Shown piece after piece: positions 17,788 through 27,602 of a stretch of 64,000 bases of DNA. Below the pieces are notes generated by a model, which worked only from the letters and a program-made list of their open reading frames with translations, ran no database searches and was not told the DNA's origin. Source of the DNA: Coriobacteriaceae bacterium (GTDB lineage: Bacteria; Actinomycetota; Coriobacteriia; Coriobacteriales; Coriobacteriaceae); contig CABJEP010000003.1 in the NCBI GenBank assembly GCA_902364645.1, positions 62,001-126,000 on the forward strand, in the 5' to 3' direction. The translations under genes and the position numbers were made by a program. The stretch's first letter is position 1, and each line of letters starts with the position of its first letter.

Positions 17788-20700
17788 ATGAGTAAGTACA
17801 CGAGGGGTCTCTTGGCGGTGATACTTGCCGTAGTGCTTGTGTTGCCGGCTGCAGCATTTGCCATGCTGCCCGAGGCCAACGCCAGGTCCAGCACAGGAAT
17901 GGACGGACCGGCCATGACCGGAAAAACGGTCGTCGACCGCGATACCAGCAACTACTGGAAGTTCTGGGCCGGCGGCTATGACGGCAAGGAAGTAACAACT
18001 CAAAACGTCGGCCGAATCTGGACCGATAAGACGGTCAAGGCAGTCGAGAACGGGGATTCTGATTTCCTGACCACGCTGTCTGCTATCTCTTCGACATCCG
18101 ATACGACGGTCTCCGGCAAGCCGCTCGACATCGTGCTGGTGTTGGATGCTTCTGGCTCGATGAAGGATGACATGAGCGGAAATGACGGAACCAAGCGTAT
18201 TGATGCGCTGAAGAAGGCCGCCAATAGCTTTATTGACACCATCGCCACGCAAAACCAAGGTATTGCAGATGAGTCCAAGCAGCACAAGGTCGCCATCGTT
18301 AAGTTCGCGGGCACAAAGTCCACTGATGTCGGCAACGGTAAGGATAGATACGGCTACAACTATTCGCAGACCATGAAGAAGCTGACGCTCTGCAAGGGCG
18401 AGGACGCGGAGAGCCTTAAGAGTACGATCGACTCCATCAGTCCCGCTGGCGCCACGCGAGCCGATTACGGCTTACAACTGGCTGAGGGCATTTCGTCTGA
18501 TCGCGCCGACGCCAAGAAGGTCGTCGTCTTCTTCACCGATGGCTCGCCCACGAGTTGGGACGAATTCGAGAACGAGGTTGCCAATGACGCTATCAACAGC
18601 GCCAAGAAGATCAAGGATAAAGGTGCCGACATTTATACGATCGGTATCTTTAGCGGCGTAAACCCCAGTGCCATCCCCACGGCTGATGGCACAAGCAAAG
18701 AGAATAAGTTCATGCATGCCGTGTCGAGCAACTATCCTGCCGCCTCATCCAGCATTTCTGTCTGGGACGAATGGACCATCAACTTTGGTGCGCGCGCAGA
18801 AAACGCCAATTACTACAAGTCGGCAACCAGCGCTTCTGAGCTCGAGAAAATCTTCGAAGAGATCTCGGGAAGCATTATCCAAGCCGGTTACCCGACCGAA
18901 GTTCACGGCGGTTATGGCGAGCATAAGTCTGGCTATATTACGTTTACTGACGAGCTGGGCGACTTTATGCAGGTCGACAACTTTACGTCTGTCGTGTACA
19001 ACGGCGAGACGTTTACTGGCCCGGCAATGAAGGCCGAGGGCAATGTCGATACCTATACATTTACTGGTGCCGCCGCGAACTTGGTTATCACCGTTCAGCA
19101 TGCCGGAAAGGGCGAGCCCCAGACCGGCGATATCGTAACGGTCAAGATTCCCGCGTCGCTGATTCCGCTGCGCCACTTTAAGATTACCGATGGCGTTCTT
19201 ACGGTCGACGATACTGAGCCCATCCAGGTGAACTACACCTCGAGTGTTAAGAAAGACGCGCTCGATAACCTGTTTACACCCGAGCAGGTAGTGGGGCTTA
19301 AGGACTACATCAAGAGCAATACGATCACCGCGGAGAACGGCTCCAAGACTGTTAACTTCTACGCGAACAAGTGGAATGGCGGTACGCTGGGCGATACGAT
19401 TGCGAACTTTGAGCCCGCCGATTCCAATCGTTATTACTATTTCCAGAAGCAGACTCCCATTTATGTGGATAAGAACTGCACAACGCCTGCGACGGGCTCG
19501 CTGGCTGCCGAGGGCATCTATTACTACAAGGATGAGTTCGAGGCGCTGGGCGCAGACGGTAAGGCCGAATCCCGTATTGCCGTTATTGAGTTTACCGGCG
19601 GAGACGCCGCGAGCTCTGAGGACGCCTTCGTGCGCGACGCGAACGGAAACCTGTCGTTTAGCAAGGGAACCGCGCGCCTGGCCTTTATTGACGAATTGCA
19701 TACCACCAAGGAGCGTGTGGGCGGTGACAACCCCACCCGCACCGCGGCCGACGTGCTCAACCCCAAGTGGAACAACAACGCCACGGAGGTTGACGTTCAC
19801 CTGGGCAACAACGGCAAGATCAGCTTTAACGTGACGCCGGCAACGGTGGATACCAAGACGAGCTTTGGCCTGACCAAGGTGCTCGAGGGTCGCGATTGGA
19901 CGGATACGGACGAGTTTAAGTTTGAGCTCTCCGCGACGTCCGAGAATGACGCCCCGATGCCCGCACCCGCGACCGCGACCGTGACCAATGCCGACCTGGA
20001 CGACAATGGCAAGGCGGCCATTAACTTTGGCGAGATCACCTATAACAAGCCGGGCGAGTACACCTATGAGGTCCGCGAGGTCAAGGGCGGCGTCGGTGGC
20101 ATTACCTACAGCGAGAACGTTGCCACGTTCAAGGTGACCGTGGCTGTTAAGGCCACAGGTGGGCTTAAGGCTGACGTTGAAAAGATCTCGGGCGAGACCG
20201 AGTTCAAGAACACCTATAGCGTGAAGCCTGTCGAGGACCAGATCACCGCGAAGAAGGTCCTGACCGGGCGCGACCTCAAGGAGGGCGAGTTCTCCTTCGA
20301 GCTCGTCGAGGGTAACAAGGTCGTCGCCAAGGGCACTAACGCTGCCGACGGCAAGATCGTCATGGACAAAATCACTTACGATAAGCCCGGCACTCACACC
20401 TACAAGCTGCGTGAGAAGCTCCCCAACGAGGCGGGGCTGAGCAACGGGATCACGTACGATAAGACGAGCTACACCATCAAGACGAGCGTCATCGACAACG
20501 GCGACGGCACGCTTAAGGTGACCCATGCGCTCGAGGGCACCAAGCCGGCGCGCTTTGAGAACAAGTACAATACTGCTCCGAATGAGTCTAGCGTCACCGA
20601 TCAGATTACCGCGAAGAAGGTCCTGGACGGGCGCGACCTCAAGGCCGGCGAGTTCCGTTTCGAGCTCGTCGAGGGTAACGATGTCGTCGCCAGGGGCACC

Positions 20701-23700
20701 AATGCGGCCGACGGCAAGATCACGATGGACAAGATCACCTACACCGAGGTCGGCGAGCACACCTACACGCTGCGCGAGGTCAAGGGCGACGCCGGTGGCA
20801 TCACCTACAGCACCGCGACCTACACCATCGTGACCACGGTTACGGACAATGGCGATGGCACGCTCGATGTCCATCATGTCCTGAAGGATGCCAAGGCTGC
20901 CGAGTTCAAGAATTCTTACGGCTTGACCTCCGAGAGCTCTAGCGTCACCGACGAGATCAAGGCGAACAAGGTCCTGACCGGCCGCGGCCTCAAGGCCGGC
21001 GAGTTCTCCTTCGAGCTCGTCGAGGGCGACAAGCTCGTCGCCACCGGCACCAATGCTGCCGATGGCACAATCGTCATGGATAAAATCACTTACGATAAGC
21101 CTGGCAATCACACCTACACACTGCGCGAGAAGCTCCCCAACGAGGCGGGGCTGAGCAACGGGATTACGTACGATAAGACGAACTACACCATCAAGACGAG
21201 CGTCATCGACAACGGCGACGGCACGCTTAAGGTGACCCATGCGCTCGAGGGCACCAAGCCGGCACGCTTTGAGAACAAGTACAACACTGCCCCGAACGAG
21301 TCCAGCGTCACCGACCAGATCACCGCGAAGAAGGTTCTGGACGGGCGCGGCCTCAAGGCTGGCGAGTTCCGTTTCGAGCTCGTCGAGGGCAATAACGTTG
21401 TCGCCACCGGCGCCAACAATGCCGACGGCAAAATCGTGATGGATCCCGTCACCTACACTGAGGCTGGCGAGCACACCTACATGCTGCGCGAGACCAAGGC
21501 CGGCGCCATCGAAAACGGCATTACTTACAGCACCGCTGAGTACACTGTTGTGACCATCGTCAAGGACAACGGCGACGGCACCCTCAGCGTGGAGCACAAG
21601 CTGCAGAACGACGAGAAGGCGACCTTTGAGAACGCCTACAACGTGACGCCCAAGGATTCCAGCGTTACCGACAAGATCACCGCGACCAAGGTCCTGGACG
21701 GCCGCGACCTCAAGGAAGGCGAGTTCTCCTTCGAGCTCGTCGAGGGCGAGGACGCCAAGGTCGTCGCCACCGGCACCAACGCCGCCGACGGCAAGATCAC
21801 GATGAGTGAGATCACCTACAACGAGCCCGGCAAGCATACCTACAAGCTGCGCGAGGTCCCGGGCGACGCCAACAACGGCATCACCTACGACGGCAAGACC
21901 TACACCATCGAGACGACCGTCACCGACAACGGTAAGGGTGAGCTCGTGGTAAAGCATGAGCTGAAGGGAGCCGATGAGGCGAAATTCAACAACAGCTACA
22001 AGCCGAAGCCCAACGAGTTTAGCGTCACCGACCAGATCACCGCGACCAAGGTCCTGACCGGTCGCGACCTCAAGGCTGGCGAGTTTAGCTTCGAGCTCGT
22101 CGAGGGCGAGGACGGCAAGGTCGTCGCTACCGGCACCAACGGCGCCGACGGCACGATTACGATGAACCCCGTGAAGTACGACAAGGCCGGAACGCACACC
22201 TATACGCTGCGCGAGGTCAACGGTGGAACCACTAGCAAGGGCATTACCTACGACGACAAGACCTACACTATCGTGACGACCATTACCGACAAGGGCGATG
22301 GTACGCTCGAGGCAAAGCACGAGCTGAAGGGTGCCGAGGACGCCAAGAGCATTGAGTTCAAGAACTCCTACAGCGTGACCCCGCTCGACACAGAGCTCGA
22401 CTTTGGCCTGAGCAAGGCCATTGACGGCCGCGACTGGACGGATGGGGACGAGTTCAGCTTTACCATCACCGCCCCCGAAGGCGCCCCGCTGCCCGATCCC
22501 GCAACCGTAACCGTGAGCAAGAGGGACGCGAAGGACGGCATCGCCGCCATCAAGTTCGGTAAGATCCACTACGCCGCTGCCGGAACCTATAAGTACGAGA
22601 TTCGCGAGAACGCGGGCAGCACGGTCGGCATGACGTATGACGCGCATGTCGCAACCGCCGAAGTGACCGTGACCGAGGACAGCGATGGCACCCTGACCGC
22701 CAACGTCACCAAGAAGGAAAACGGACGCTTTACCAACACGTACCGCACTGAGCTTAACTACACCGCTGCCGGCGGTCTGTGGCTCAGCAAGTATCTGGAC
22801 GGCCGCCCCATGACCGAGGGTCAGTTCACCTTTACCGTGACACCTGCTGACGACGCTTCGGCTCGCGCGCTCGGTCTGCTGCCCGGGGCTAATAGCTTCA
22901 AGTCCCCCGCAGCGGCAGAGGCAACGGTCGGACTGATCGACATTCTGGCTGGTCATGAGGTTATATTTACGCAGGCTGACGCCGGCAAGACCTTTACGTA
23001 CACCGTGGCCGAGAAGAACGACGGCCAGCCCGGTTACACCTACGACGACGCCGTGCGCACGGTGACGATCGCCATCGCCGACGACGCCGCCGGCACGCTC
23101 ACTGCTACGACGACCGTTTCCGGCGGTCCCGAGGGCACGCATGAGACGGTCCACAAGAGTGGCGAGAGCAAGGTCGAGAAGGCCCTGGTGCCGTTCCACA
23201 ACAGTTACAGCGCTACGACCAACACGCCTGGCGGCACCGCCGCTCAGGTCGTTGCCACCAAGACTCTGACCGGCCGCCCGATGGCCGACGGCGAGTTCTG
23301 GTTCGGCATCGCCTATCAGGGTGAGCTTGTGGCATACGAAAACCTCAAGCCCAATATCGGCGGGCACGTGAGCTTTGATACGCTGCACTACGACACTAAG
23401 ATGCTTGCTGATCTTGAGGCTGCTGGGCTTGCCCATCGTACCGACAAGGACGGTAAGCTTGCCTGGACCATTAACTACACGGCCTACGAAGATTTATTCG
23501 GGCTGCCGAATGGCGTTTCCGCTACAACGTGGAGCTTTGGCTTTAAGGTTATCGTCGTCGACAACGGTGACGGTACCCTGACGGCAACGGTCGACTACGG
23601 CGGCGTCGAGCCCTTGTTCGAGAACGTCTACGGCGCCGAAGCCGTCGATGCCGCGCTCACCGGCACTAAGAAGCTCCAAGCTGCCGAGGGCCTGACCCCG

Positions 23701-25107
23701 GCTGACATCACGGGCAAGTTCACCTTTACCGTGACCGCCGACGAGGCTAGTGCCCCGATGCCCGAGCGCACGACCGCAACCAACGACGCGGCTGGCAACG
23801 TGGACTTTGGCAAGATCCGCTTTACGCTCGAGGACCTCAACCGCGCTCTGGGCGTGACGGACGATGCGACCGATAAGGCCGAGGCAGACGAAGCTGACGA
23901 AGCCGAGGCCGACGAGGCAGAGGCCGACGAGGCAGAGGCCGACGAGGCAGAGGCTGAAGAGGCCGACGCCGACGCTGATGTCAACGCCGACGAGCCCAGC
24001 GACGAGTCCGAGCCCGCAGCCCCCACCGCCCCGCGCTCGCACACCTTTACCTACACGGTGACCGAGTCCGGTAGCGCCCCTGGCGTGACCAACGACGCCA
24101 ACGCCACGCGCAAGGTTTCCTATACCGTGACTGACGACGGCGCTGGGCACCTGGGCGTCAAGCGCGACGGCGGCGACGGTGCGGACTTTACGTTCACCAA
24201 CACGTACAGCGTGGCGCCTACCGATTCTTCCGTGACCGATCAGGTCACGACCGTCAAGCGTCTGACCGGACGTGACCTTGCAGCTGGCGAGTTCACGTTT
24301 GAGCTGCTCGAGGACGGCGTGACTGTCGCTAGTGGCACCAACGACGCCAACGGCAACGTTACGCTGAGCCCGATCCGCTACGAGGCACCCGGCACGCACA
24401 CGTACACGCTGCGCGAGGCTTGCCCCAACGCGCTCGGCCTGTACAAGGGCGTCACCTATGACGGCACGACCTACACCGTCGTGACCACCGTCTCCGACAA
24501 TGGCGACGGCACGTTGACCGCGACGCACAAGCTCGAGGGAACCACCGAGTCGGCTGGCTTTACCAACAAGTATCACGCCATGCCCACGCAGGTTTCCATC
24601 GGCGCCATCAAGGTGCTCGAGGGACGCGAGCTCAAGAAGGACGAGTTTAGCTTTAAGCTCGTTGGCGAGGACATCGAGTCCACCGTCACCAACGATGCCG
24701 ACGGCAAGATCAACTTCGACAAGTTCGAGTACGACGAGCCTGGTACGTACGTCTACACCATCAGCGAGGTCAAGGGCGACGAGGCCGGTATGACCTACGA
24801 CAAGTCCGTCTTTACCGCGACCGTCAACGTGGTCGACGACGGCGAGGGCAACCTCAAGGCGAACGTCGCCTTTACCAAGGGCGACAAGAGCGTCGAGGGT
24901 ATCGTGTTCAACAATACGTACAAGAAGCCCGAGACGCCCGTGCCGACGCCCGATCCCGGCACGCCCAAGACCGTGACGAACATCGTCAAGACGGTCAAGG
25001 GTTTCCTGCCCACCACGGGTGACCAGCAGGCCGCTGCGCTGCTCATGGCATTTGTTATTGCCATGGCTGGCGTCGGAGCCCTGGTCTGGGGTATCCGTAA
25101 GCGCTAG
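17788..25107 (+). CDS. Giant sortase-anchored VWA / multi-FctA (Spy0128-like) surface protein
   Basis: 2439 aa. Residues 1-27 are a signal peptide (LLAVILAVVLVLPAAAFA). A VWA domain follows with a MIDAS motif, D120-x-S122-x-S124 (LDASGSM), to about residue 360. After a linker domain (~365-680), 13 FctA/Spy0128-type pilin domains run from ~688 to ~2375, each starting near a K(V/T)L.GR lysine and ending F.N.Y. In the family that Lys and Asn form an intramolecular isopeptide bond with help from a Glu, here probably the one in LREx. The tail has a Pro-rich spacer, LPTTG at 2407-2411, a hydrophobic helix and GIRKR, so a sortase should anchor it to the wall. Domain 11 carries an acidic DEAEA-repeat insertion. 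Likely adhesin or stalk; no sortase gene is nearby. Confidence 0.93.
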   Translation: MSKYTRGLLAVILAVVLVLPAAAFAMLPEANARSSTGMDGPAMTGKTVVDRDTSNYWKFWAGGYDGKEVTTQNVGRIWTDKTVKAVENGDSDFLTTLSAISSTSDTTVSGKPLDIVLVLDASGSMKDDMSGNDGTKRIDALKKAANSFIDTIATQNQGIADESKQHKVAIVKFAGTKSTDVGNGKDRYGYNYSQTMKKLTLCKGEDAESLKSTIDSISPAGATRADYGLQLAEGISSDRADAKKVVVFFTDGSPTSWDEFENEVANDAINSAKKIKDKGADIYTIGIFSGVNPSAIPTADGTSKENKFMHAVSSNYPAASSSISVWDEWTINFGARAENANYYKSATSASELEKIFEEISGSIIQAGYPTEVHGGYGEHKSGYITFTDELGDFMQVDNFTSVVYNGETFTGPAMKAEGNVDTYTFTGAAANLVITVQHAGKGEPQTGDIVTVKIPASLIPLRHFKITDGVLTVDDTEPIQVNYTSSVKKDALDNLFTPEQVVGLKDYIKSNTITAENGSKTVNFYANKWNGGTLGDTIANFEPADSNRYYYFQKQTPIYVDKNCTTPATGSLAAEGIYYYKDEFEALGADGKAESRIAVIEFTGGDAASSEDAFVRDANGNLSFSKGTARLAFIDELHTTKERVGGDNPTRTAADVLNPKWNNNATEVDVHLGNNGKISFNVTPATVDTKTSFGLTKVLEGRDWTDTDEFKFELSATSENDAPMPAPATATVTNADLDDNGKAAINFGEITYNKPGEYTYEVREVKGGVGGITYSENVATFKVTVAVKATGGLKADVEKISGETEFKNTYSVKPVEDQITAKKVLTGRDLKEGEFSFELVEGNKVVAKGTNAADGKIVMDKITYDKPGTHTYKLREKLPNEAGLSNGITYDKTSYTIKTSVIDNGDGTLKVTHALEGTKPARFENKYNTAPNESSVTDQITAKKVLDGRDLKAGEFRFELVEGNDVVARGTNAADGKITMDKITYTEVGEHTYTLREVKGDAGGITYSTATYTIVTTVTDNGDGTLDVHHVLKDAKAAEFKNSYGLTSESSSVTDEIKANKVLTGRGLKAGEFSFELVEGDKLVATGTNAADGTIVMDKITYDKPGNHTYTLREKLPNEAGLSNGITYDKTNYTIKTSVIDNGDGTLKVTHALEGTKPARFENKYNTAPNESSVTDQITAKKVLDGRGLKAGEFRFELVEGNNVVATGANNADGKIVMDPVTYTEAGEHTYMLRETKAGAIENGITYSTAEYTVVTIVKDNGDGTLSVEHKLQNDEKATFENAYNVTPKDSSVTDKITATKVLDGRDLKEGEFSFELVEGEDAKVVATGTNAADGKITMSEITYNEPGKHTYKLREVPGDANNGITYDGKTYTIETTVTDNGKGELVVKHELKGADEAKFNNSYKPKPNEFSVTDQITATKVLTGRDLKAGEFSFELVEGEDGKVVATGTNGADGTITMNPVKYDKAGTHTYTLREVNGGTTSKGITYDDKTYTIVTTITDKGDGTLEAKHELKGAEDAKSIEFKNSYSVTPLDTELDFGLSKAIDGRDWTDGDEFSFTITAPEGAPLPDPATVTVSKRDAKDGIAAIKFGKIHYAAAGTYKYEIRENAGSTVGMTYDAHVATAEVTVTEDSDGTLTANVTKKENGRFTNTYRTELNYTAAGGLWLSKYLDGRPMTEGQFTFTVTPADDASARALGLLPGANSFKSPAAAEATVGLIDILAGHEVIFTQADAGKTFTYTVAEKNDGQPGYTYDDAVRTVTIAIADDAAGTLTATTTVSGGPEGTHETVHKSGESKVEKALVPFHNSYSATTNTPGGTAAQVVATKTLTGRPMADGEFWFGIAYQGELVAYENLKPNIGGHVSFDTLHYDTKMLADLEAAGLAHRTDKDGKLAWTINYTAYEDLFGLPNGVSATTWSFGFKVIVVDNGDGTLTATVDYGGVEPLFENVYGAEAVDAALTGTKKLQAAEGLTPADITGKFTFTVTADEASAPMPERTTATNDAAGNVDFGKIRFTLEDLNRALGVTDDATDKAEADEADEAEADEAEADEAEADEAEAEEADADADVNADEPSDESEPAAPTAPRSHTFTYTVTESGSAPGVTNDANATRKVSYTVTDDGAGHLGVKRDGGDGADFTFTNTYSVAPTDSSVTDQVTTVKRLTGRDLAAGEFTFELLEDGVTVASGTNDANGNVTLSPIRYEAPGTHTYTLREACPNALGLYKGVTYDGTTYTVVTTVSDNGDGTLTATHKLEGTTESAGFTNKYHAMPTQVSIGAIKVLEGRELKKDEFSFKLVGEDIESTVTNDADGKINFDKFEYDEPGTYVYTISEVKGDEAGMTYDKSVFTATVNVVDDGEGNLKANVAFTKGDKSVEGIVFNNTYKKPETPVPTPDPGTPKTVTNIVKTVKGFLPTTGDQQAAALLMAFVIAMAGVGALVWGIRKR
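20230..21657 (+). repeat. 714-bp tandem duplication of a two-domain FctA unit
   Basis: FctA domains 2-3 (about 20230-20940) and 4-5 (about 20944-21657) are near-copies. The segment from 20413 to about 20586 recurs at 21127-21300, offset exactly 714 bases, with only a few changes. This points to recent expansion by unequal crossing-over in units of two domains, and to copy-number variation between strains. Confidence 0.75.
23902..23957 (+). repeat. 15-bp in-frame microsatellite coding DEAEA
   Basis: Three to four near-perfect copies of GACGAGGCAGAGGCC encode repeated Asp-Glu-Ala-Glu-Ala. They lie inside FctA domain 11 rather than between domains, in an acidic stretch of about 48 residues. A multiple of three keeps the frame if copy number changes. 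Confidence 0.75.
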
Positions 25108-25120
25108 GCACGCTGGCAGC

Positions 25121-25144
25121 GCCCGGGGCCAAAAGGCCCCGGGC
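25121..25144 (+). terminator. Hairpin after the giant LPXTG gene
   Basis: Perfect 10-bp stem GCCCGGGGCC/GGCCCCGGGC with an AAAA loop, 13 bases after the stop codon. No U-tract follows. Confidence 0.6.
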
Positions 25145-25187
25145 GGCCGGCGGGGAGCCAGAACATAGCCCCCACCCCCACCCCCAG

Positions 25188-25220
25188 CCGCCACGGAGAC
25201 GTCTCCCTTCTCCGTGGCGG
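25188..25220 (+). terminator. Second hairpin downstream of the giant LPXTG gene
   Basis: A perfect 12-bp stem, CCGCCACGGAGA/TCTCCGTGGCGG, with a 9-base loop, followed by CACTTTTG. Possible back-up terminator. Confidence 0.55.
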
Positions 25221-25248
25221 CACTTTTGTGCGTAGGGGAGGAAGGGCC

Positions 25249-25410
25249 GCCACGAAATCGGCCCATCTACTACGTTTAGCCCCTTACCCCCAACCATGCC
25301 AAAAAAACGCGAAAACAAAACCGCAGGTAGAACGCCTGCGGTTTTCTGAAAAACAGAGGTATGGTCGGGGGGTACTGGACTAAACGTAGTAGATGGGCCC
25401 ATTTCGTGGC
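25249..25410. repeat. Palindromic element E3 (arm type B)
   Basis: 30-base outer arms (25249-25278 and 25381-25410), complementary at 29 of 30 positions, contain GGCCCATCTACTACG as in E2. The inner stem ACCCCCAACCAT pairs with ATGGTCGGGGGGT, and the apical hairpin is AAAACCGCAGGTAG...CTGCGGTTTT. The box GGAGGAAAACGGATCATTTT follows at 25438-25457, identical to the box after E1. Confidence 0.85.
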
Positions 25411-25501
25411 GGGCGCCGTCAGCCGATCTCCGCGGGCGGAGGAAAACGGATCATTTTTGGCTCTGTATGGCTTGTGGGGTGTCGGTGTGACGCCGCGGTT
25501 C

Positions 25502-25655
25502 CAAAACTATGCCGGTTTACGGGGCTGAATCACGAGTCCCCAACCACGCCGATATTCGTGAAAATAAAACTGCAGGTAGACGAGCCGTCATTTTGCAGAA
25601 AACGCGGGTATGGATGGGGGTTCTGCGTTTAGCCCCGTAAACCGGCATAGTTTTG
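25502..25655. repeat. Palindromic element E4 (arm type A)
   Basis: Perfect 25-base outer arms (25502-25526 and 25631-25655) contain AAAACTATGCCGGTTTAC, as in E1. The inner stem and core are more diverged (AAAACTGCAGGTAGACG) but in the same positions and orientation. E1 and E4 share the flanking sequence TTTTGAAATGGC after the right arm. Confidence 0.8.
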
Positions 25656-25715
25656 AAATGGCATTAAATCGGCGGCAGCCATTTTGCTATGTCGGAGCGG
25701 TTGGTCGTCGGACAA

Positions 25716-26345
25716 CTACCCCCGCAGGTAGGCGATGGCGATCTGCGTGCGGTTGCGCAGGCCCATTTTGGCTAGGATCGAGCTGATGTGGTTGCGCACC
25801 GTGCCTTCGCCCATATAGGCGGTGGCGGCGATCTCCTTGTTGTCGAGGCCGCGGGCGATGAGCTCGGCGACTTCGAACTCACGGTCGGTCAGGCTGGCAA
25901 AGGCGGCGGGCCGGCGGGGCATGCCCGCCGCGGCACCCGCCCCATCAAAGTTGATGTCCTCGATCGCCTTACCCTCGAGCACACGTTTGCCGTCCATGAC
26001 CTGCGTCAACGCCGGCGGAATGGCGGCGGCATCGGTTTTGATCAGGTAGCCGCGGGCGCCCAGTTTGAGCGTCGATACAATGTACTCGTCATCCGAGAAT
26101 GTCGTCAGAAACACGACGCGTGCCGCGGGGTCGCGCTCAAGGATCTCGCGTGCCGCCGAAAGTCCGTCACGCCCCGGCATCTGGATGTCGAGCAGCGCGA
26201 TATCGGGCGCGTGCTCGGCGTAGAGCGCCATCGCATCGTCGCCGTTGGCGCCGGTGCCCATCACTTCGATCTGCGGCTGGGCGCCCAGGATAATCTTGAG
26301 CGAATCGACCACCAAGCGGTCGTCGTCGACAACGATGAGCCTCAT
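25716..26345 (-). CDS. NarL/LuxR-family response regulator
   Basis: 209 aa. N-terminal receiver domain with acidic residues D7-D9 and the expected phospho-acceptor D53 (ALLDIQMPG), the Thr of FLTTFSDDE and the Lys of YLIKTD. C-terminal LuxR-type HTH (LTDREFEVAELIARGLDNKEIAATAYMGEGTVRNHISSI is the recognition region, residues ~150-190). Its start overlaps the last four bases of the kinase gene upstream, so the two are co-translated. It probably controls the divergently transcribed ABC exporter. Confidence 0.93.
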   Translation of the reverse strand: MRLIVVDDDRLVVDSLKIILGAQPQIEVMGTGANGDDAMALYAEHAPDIALLDIQMPGRDGLSAAREILERDPAARVVFLTTFSDDEYIVSTLKLGARGYLIKTDAAAIPPALTQVMDGKRVLEGKAIEDINFDGAGAAAGMPRRPAAFASLTDREFEVAELIARGLDNKEIAATAYMGEGTVRNHISSILAKMGLRNRTQIAIAYLRG

Positions 26346-27487
26346 CGGCCCTCATCTCCTTGCGGTTTGGGAACGGTGGCAAACACACGCCAGCCGGGGG
26401 AGCCGGCACGCGGGCCGGCGGTAAAGGTGCCGCCAAGCGCCTCGATGCGCTCGCGCATGGAGCCGAGCCCCATGCCTTCTGTGACGTTGCGGCCGCTTGC
26501 TTGAACCCCGCCCGCGCCATCGTCGGTAACGATGAGCTGATAAAACGACGGATGCTCCATGCATCGTACGGTGACAGCATGGGCGCAAGCGTGGCGCATG
26601 GTGTTGGAGAGCGCCTCGCGCAGGACCGCCGCAAAGCAGTTGGCGACGTTTGCGGGCGCATGTTCGGCCAAAACTTCAAGCTCAATCTGCGGGCCGCCGT
26701 CCGAGCGCGCGCCTTCAACAATGCGTTCGAGTTGCACGGAAAGGTCGACAGCGTTGTCGTTGAGCGCGTGGACGCTGGTGCGTACGAGCTGGAGCGCCTC
26801 GTCAACCGTGCGTTTGACGTCGGCGAAATCGGCGGCGACGCCGGGCTCGTCGGCGTGGACCACGCGCAGGGCTTCGGCCTGCAGTGAGGCGCGCGTGAGC
26901 TGGTGCCCGACGTTATCGTGGATCTCGCGCGCGATGCGGGCGCGTTCGGCGAGCGTCGCGAGCTCGACTTCGTAGTCCTGACGATCGGCAAGGTCGCGGT
27001 TACGTGCCTCGAGCACGAGGGCTCGTTCCTGCAGCTCGTCGCGGGTACGGCGCATGCGCCGCTGCTCGCGCTCCAACTGGGCGGTACGTAGCGATAGCAA
27101 GGTGGCGGCAACCGAAAGGATGGCGGTCAGCAGGAGCGTTCGGGCGGCAAGCGCGTCGGCGCGAAGGTCCGCGATGAGTGCAAAGACAAAGGCGACGCCA
27201 ATGCCCAGCGCGACCCAGGCGTGCTCACGGCGCACGCGCCGCGCGATGTCATAGAGGGCGAGAGGCGCAAACGGCACAAACGGCGGCACGAAGACGGCCG
27301 CGATGATGTAGGCGTAGCTCACGGCCTCGCTCGCACGGCGGGCGCGGTTTCCCTGTGCGACCTCGGCCAGCGAGGTGGCAATAACGCCAAGACAAAACGC
27401 CGCGACCAGGCGAGCGTCCACAGCAAGGCCCAGAGCGGCCGCAATACAGCACGCCAGCACGATCGATTTGTCGAAAAGCCTGTTCAT
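26342..27487 (-). CDS. Membrane sensor histidine kinase (HisKA_3 type)
   Basis: 381 aa from the ATG at 27487 (MNRLFDKSIVL); a longer frame upstream lacks membrane character and is rejected. Residues ~8-145 hold four to five hydrophobic helices with very short loops, so the signal is probably sensed in or at the membrane. A coiled region is followed by the dimerisation/phospho-acceptor box ARIAREIHDNVGHQL and a HATPase_c domain ending near TVPKPQG with a G-rich GMGLGSMRERIEALGG motif. Typical of DesK/LiaS/NarX-like kinases paired with NarL-type regulators. Transcribed divergently from the ABC genes. Confidence 0.92.
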   Translation of the reverse strand: MNRLFDKSIVLACCIAAALGLAVDARLVAAFCLGVIATSLAEVAQGNRARRASEAVSYAYIIAAVFVPPFVPFAPLALYDIARRVRREHAWVALGIGVAFVFALIADLRADALAARTLLLTAILSVAATLLSLRTAQLEREQRRMRRTRDELQERALVLEARNRDLADRQDYEVELATLAERARIAREIHDNVGHQLTRASLQAEALRVVHADEPGVAADFADVKRTVDEALQLVRTSVHALNDNAVDLSVQLERIVEGARSDGGPQIELEVLAEHAPANVANCFAAVLREALSNTMRHACAHAVTVRCMEHPSFYQLIVTDDGAGGVQASGRNVTEGMGLGSMRERIEALGGTFTAGPRAGSPGWRVFATVPKPQGDEGR

Positions 27488-27602
27488 ACGGGTATTGTAC
27501 GCGAAGCTGCGCGTGGTGGAGGGGCCGCCTGCGCAACCGTGACATTCCTCCCGCGCGGCAAATTGGGGGCATCGACAGGCCGTGCGACCATGCTCCGCAC
27601 TC

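Noticed and set aside
18745..23436. A 1563-codon open frame on the minus strand opposite the multi-FctA gene
   Set aside because: It is antisense to a protein with clear signal, domains and anchor. It arises because GC-rich, repetitive coding DNA lacks stops in that frame. Its translation shows no recognisable domain and only mirrors the repeats.
17788..25107. Diversity-generating retroelement target
   Set aside because: No reverse transcriptase, template repeat or adenine-rich variable region was seen; the repeats are ordinary domain duplications.
23494..25266. A 590-codon minus-strand frame overlapping the end of the LPXTG gene
   Set aside because: Same reason: antisense shadow, low-complexity Gly/Val/Leu translation, no ribosome site.
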